This document shows positions 62,152 through 64,000 of a stretch of 64,000 nucleotides of DNA, in pieces. The position numbers and the translations under genes were made by a program. This stretch comes from GH45 sp046704385 (GTDB taxonomy: Bacteria > Bacteroidota > Bacteroidia > Bacteroidales > SZUA-534): NCBI GenBank assembly GCA_046704385.1, contig JBJKSB010000013.1, positions 124,001 to 188,000 of the forward strand. Reading direction: 5' to 3'. The notes under the pieces were generated by a model. That model saw only the letters and a list, made by a program, of their open reading frames with translations, was not told the origin of the DNA and did not search any database. How positions within the stretch are numbered: position 1 is the stretch's first letter; every line of letters starts with the position of its first letter.

Positions 62152-62215
62152 TTTCCCCTGGGGGAAATGCCAAAAACCTGTCCTGAACTTGTTTCGGGAG
62201 GCAAAGGGGGACAAG
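62152..62215. repeat. Small palindromic intergenic repeat with CCTGTCCTGAACTTG word
   Basis: TTTCCCC-TG-GGGGAAA (62152-62167) is followed by CCTGTCCTGAACTTGTTTCG, a word met in intergenic repeats of many bacteria, and by GGCAAAGGGGGACAAG. No gene is present in the 62008-62255 gap. Confidence 0.45.
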
Positions 62216-62255
62216 TAAGAAATAAAAAAATAACTTCGAATTCTTTGCTAATATT

Positions 62256-62753
62256 TTAATAACTGATGCTAATTATTTTTCCATCGCAGAAATCAAAGAA
62301 TTTTTCTTTGGTGGCCATCTGTACACTATCCATCAGGTCTTCTGCGGTTTTGTCAGCTGCTTTGAGGCATTCAGGGCAAACTATTATATGAACACCCTTT
62401 TCTTTTAATTCATTTAACAGGGTTAATGACGATGGGAATCCCTTAAAAGTAATATCGGGGGCATCTTTAAGTAAGGTATAAATACCTTTAATATCGGCAT
62501 AAACCAGCACTTCATTATCGTCGCTCATCATTTTGGCCATACTTAATGCCATGAGAACCCGTTGCGGATTTTCCGGGCCACTGGTGAGATGAATAAAAAT
62601 ACCATCCCTGGGTTTTAAAGCTTTTTTCTGGCCTTGCATAGCTTCAACCACCTCTGTGGTTTTTGACAATTTGATTCCCGAGGTTTTATTCCTACATCCG
62701 GAAAAAGAAATAGCCAACAACACAGTTATAAAAACAGACAATTTAATTTTCAT
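62256..62753 (-). CDS. DsrE-like lipoprotein
   Basis: A 165-residue lipoprotein (signal MKIKLSVFITVLLAISFSGC, Cys20) with a DsrE/DsrF-like sulfur-relay domain: GIFIHLTSGPENPQRVLMAL, then ALSMAKMMSDDNEVLVYADIK, and IIVCPECLKAADKTAEDLM with a CPEC pair. DsrE-family proteins bind or transfer persulfide sulfur through a cysteine; exported versions near thioredoxins are common in Bacteroidota, though the function is not settled. It precedes the thioredoxin operon by 248 bases in the same direction, and may be part of a periplasmic thiol system. No other sulfur genes are visible. Confidence 0.78.
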   Translation of the reverse strand: MKIKLSVFITVLLAISFSGCRNKTSGIKLSKTTEVVEAMQGQKKALKPRDGIFIHLTSGPENPQRVLMALSMAKMMSDDNEVLVYADIKGIYTLLKDAPDITFKGFPSSLTLLNELKEKGVHIIVCPECLKAADKTAEDLMDSVQMATKEKFFDFCDGKIISISY

Positions 62754-62900
62754 AGTTTTTATTTTTGGTTACGCCAGATAACCGTGAAGATACAAAAATT
62801 ATATTTTCCTGCAACTTATTGTGTATGTGTTTTTTAATTTTGGTAAAAAGCCACCGTTTTTAGCCGTTGAACAACTAAATTTTGATTATAAAAAACAAAA

Positions 62901-62928
62901 AAGCGCAGAACTTGATAGTCCTGCGCTT
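62901..62928 (-). terminator. Terminator after the 350-residue unknown gene
   Basis: AAGCGCAG (62901-62908) pairs with CTGCGCTT (62921-62928); on the minus strand the stem runs into TTTTTTG, 20 bases after the stop codon at 62949. Confidence 0.8.
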
Positions 62929-62948
62929 ACAAACTACTACTACGCCAA

Positions 62949-64000
62949 CTATTTATTACCAGTCGGTTCCTTTTTAGAGCTTCCTGCTCTTTTTAATATT
63001 TCTAATGCTGCATATTTGGCAGCAGCAATGGTCTCGCGATTTACCTTCTCAATGATACTGCCCCGGGTTAAATCTTCAGCTAAAATATAACCGTTCATTA
63101 GCAATAACTGAATGATCATATTATTGACAACCGTTTCCTGGGTATAACCACTGGCAATATAAAGCTTATCGGCTACTTCAGAGAATTCAATTGCAAATTC
63201 GGCAATATCCGGTAAATTCATCAATTGCAAATAAGTTTCACTGTAAGTGGATAGTTCAATATTCATATTCGGATTGATTAAAAGCGGACTAAACGGTTTG
63301 TTTTTGTCTTCGGCTTTAAACCCTTTTAATTTTGAAAGGTCCACCTCCTTTTTAGAATTATCGATGCGTACAAATTTAGCTTTACGCATTTGTTCCATTT
63401 GCCATAACCAGAAATTGTAACGATACACCTCCGAATTTCCTTTGTGTCCGTTAAAGATATGGGCATAACACTCGTGAATCTGCTTTTTAACCTTGTTTTT
63501 ATTTTCGTTAATCTCGGGGCGCGAAATGCGAACTTCACGGATTAGCTTACGCATATCTTCAGCAGCCATCTGTGGACCCGTAATTTCTTTACCTTTCCGG
63601 CCAATATCCGTACTTAAAATACCTAACTGTATTTTCTTTCCTTCTCCGGTTTTCAATACTTCAATAAGGTGTTTTTTACCTTTATTCTCGCCAACCTCAT
63701 CAATAAATGGCTGACCACCCGGAGTACTTGCCAGGGCATCAAATATCTGGTTAAACATACTACGGTCAATAGTTACCGGATGCTCTTCTTCTTCATTAAC
63801 CCCAATGGCAATAAACCGGTTTTTGATGATATCAAAATTAACTTTCTTTATGGTTAAACTGATACCATTATGGGTGAAGCTTTTGTCAACAAAAATCTTG
63901 TTTACAGTTCCATCCAGATCAATTTTATCAATCATTTTATACGATGAGCACAAGTAAGTTTTTCCGGTAAATTCGTCTTTTTCCCAGTCAAGTACATCAT
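62949..64000 (-). CDS. Unknown protein, N-terminus cut by window edge
   Basis: The frame is open to the right edge of the window, so the gene starts beyond it; at least 350 residues are seen. The TTG at 63953 is not a likely start. The visible part is soluble and lysine/glutamate-rich, with VLDWEKDEFTGKTYLCSS and FVDKSFTHNGISLTIKKVNFD strands near the N-terminus, a helical middle part (YNFWLWQMEQMRKAKFVRI) and EILKRAGSSKKEPTGNK at the end. No known domain is recognised; there is no signal peptide in what is visible. It may be a phage- or plasmid-independent housekeeping unknown of Bacteroidota. It is followed by a terminator. Confidence 0.65.
   Translation of the reverse strand, partial: DVLDWEKDEFTGKTYLCSSYKMIDKIDLDGTVNKIFVDKSFTHNGISLTIKKVNFDIIKNRFIAIGVNEEEEHPVTIDRSMFNQIFDALASTPGGQPFIDEVGENKGKKHLIEVLKTGEGKKIQLGILSTDIGRKGKEITGPQMAAEDMRKLIREVRISRPEINENKNKVKKQIHECYAHIFNGHKGNSEVYRYNFWLWQMEQMRKAKFVRIDNSKKEVDLSKLKGFKAEDKNKPFSPLLINPNMNIELSTYSETYLQLMNLPDIAEFAIEFSEVADKLYIASGYTQETVVNNMIIQLLLMNGYILAEDLTRGSIIEKVNRETIAAAKYAALEILKRAGSSKKEPTGNK

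Noticed and set aside
1..64000. Prophage, integrative element or tRNA-linked island around hgcAB
   Set aside because: No integrase, transposase, relaxase or tRNA gene was seen near the locus, so transfer cannot be supported from this window.

Overview
The window looks like chromosome of an anaerobic or microaerophilic Bacteroidota, probably a Bacteroidales/Marinilabiliales-type fermenter. The reasons are several. Many genes are preceded by the Bacteroidota -7 promoter element TAnnTTTG rather than a -10 box. There is a secreted amylase with a type IX secretion C-terminal tail, a TonB-dependent receptor with a carboxypeptidase-like regulatory domain, SiaB-like and DUF6057-like proteins, and a Na+-pumping methylmalonyl-CoA decarboxylase. 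The DNA is AT-rich (judged by eye, not computed). No tRNA, rRNA, transposase, integrase or CRISPR array was seen.

Layout. 1-4374: methylmalonyl-CoA epimerase and decarboxylase operon (mce, mmdA, gamma, biotin carrier, beta), the propionate-forming end of succinate fermentation. 4569-9099: GyrI-like protein, then a leftward operon of DUF6057-like membrane protein, TolB-like lipoprotein with a CXXCH motif, and an acetyltransferase. 9306-11917: two-component pair. 12149-15002: LTA-synthase-like transferase with a diacylglycerol kinase. 15053-20040: two tandem PiT phosphate transporters. 20221-25630: NarL-type two-component pair, a degenerate receiver, CheW and a chemoreceptor gene broken by one amber codon. 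25882-34436: a secreted plug-like domain, a TonB-dependent receptor, a beta-helix-like lipoprotein and a PhoBR-like pair. 34804-38630: class D beta-lactamase, secreted GH13 amylase, a frameshifted methyltransferase and a heptapeptide-repeat ORF.

38722-46974: an amino-acid permease, then the most striking locus of the window: hgcA and hgcB, the corrinoid protein and ferredoxin that methylate mercury, followed by a cysteine-rich MarR regulator, all leftward, with a near-perfect palindrome just upstream of hgcA. Next come a transglutaminase-like protein, a CPBP protease, a GNAT, an NfeD protein and a CysZ-like membrane protein. 47094-64000: glycosyltransferases, purB, an MsbA-like exporter, a SiaB-like protein with an adenylate cyclase, meaB, a DUF1573 protein, MscS, two unknown secreted proteins, two thioredoxins, a DsrE-like lipoprotein and an unknown protein cut by the window edge.

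How it fits together. mce, the decarboxylase and meaB point to B12-dependent methylmalonyl-CoA metabolism. HgcA also uses a corrinoid, so the cell probably makes or salvages cobamides. The PiT pair, the PhoBR-like pair and the receptor/lipoprotein pair suggest a phosphate-acquisition neighbourhood, and 11-bp TTAAC-type direct repeats before the second PiT gene fit an OmpR-family regulator. Three genes or ORFs show lesions or repeat structure worth checking: the chemoreceptor, the methyltransferase and the 21-bp tandem repeat.
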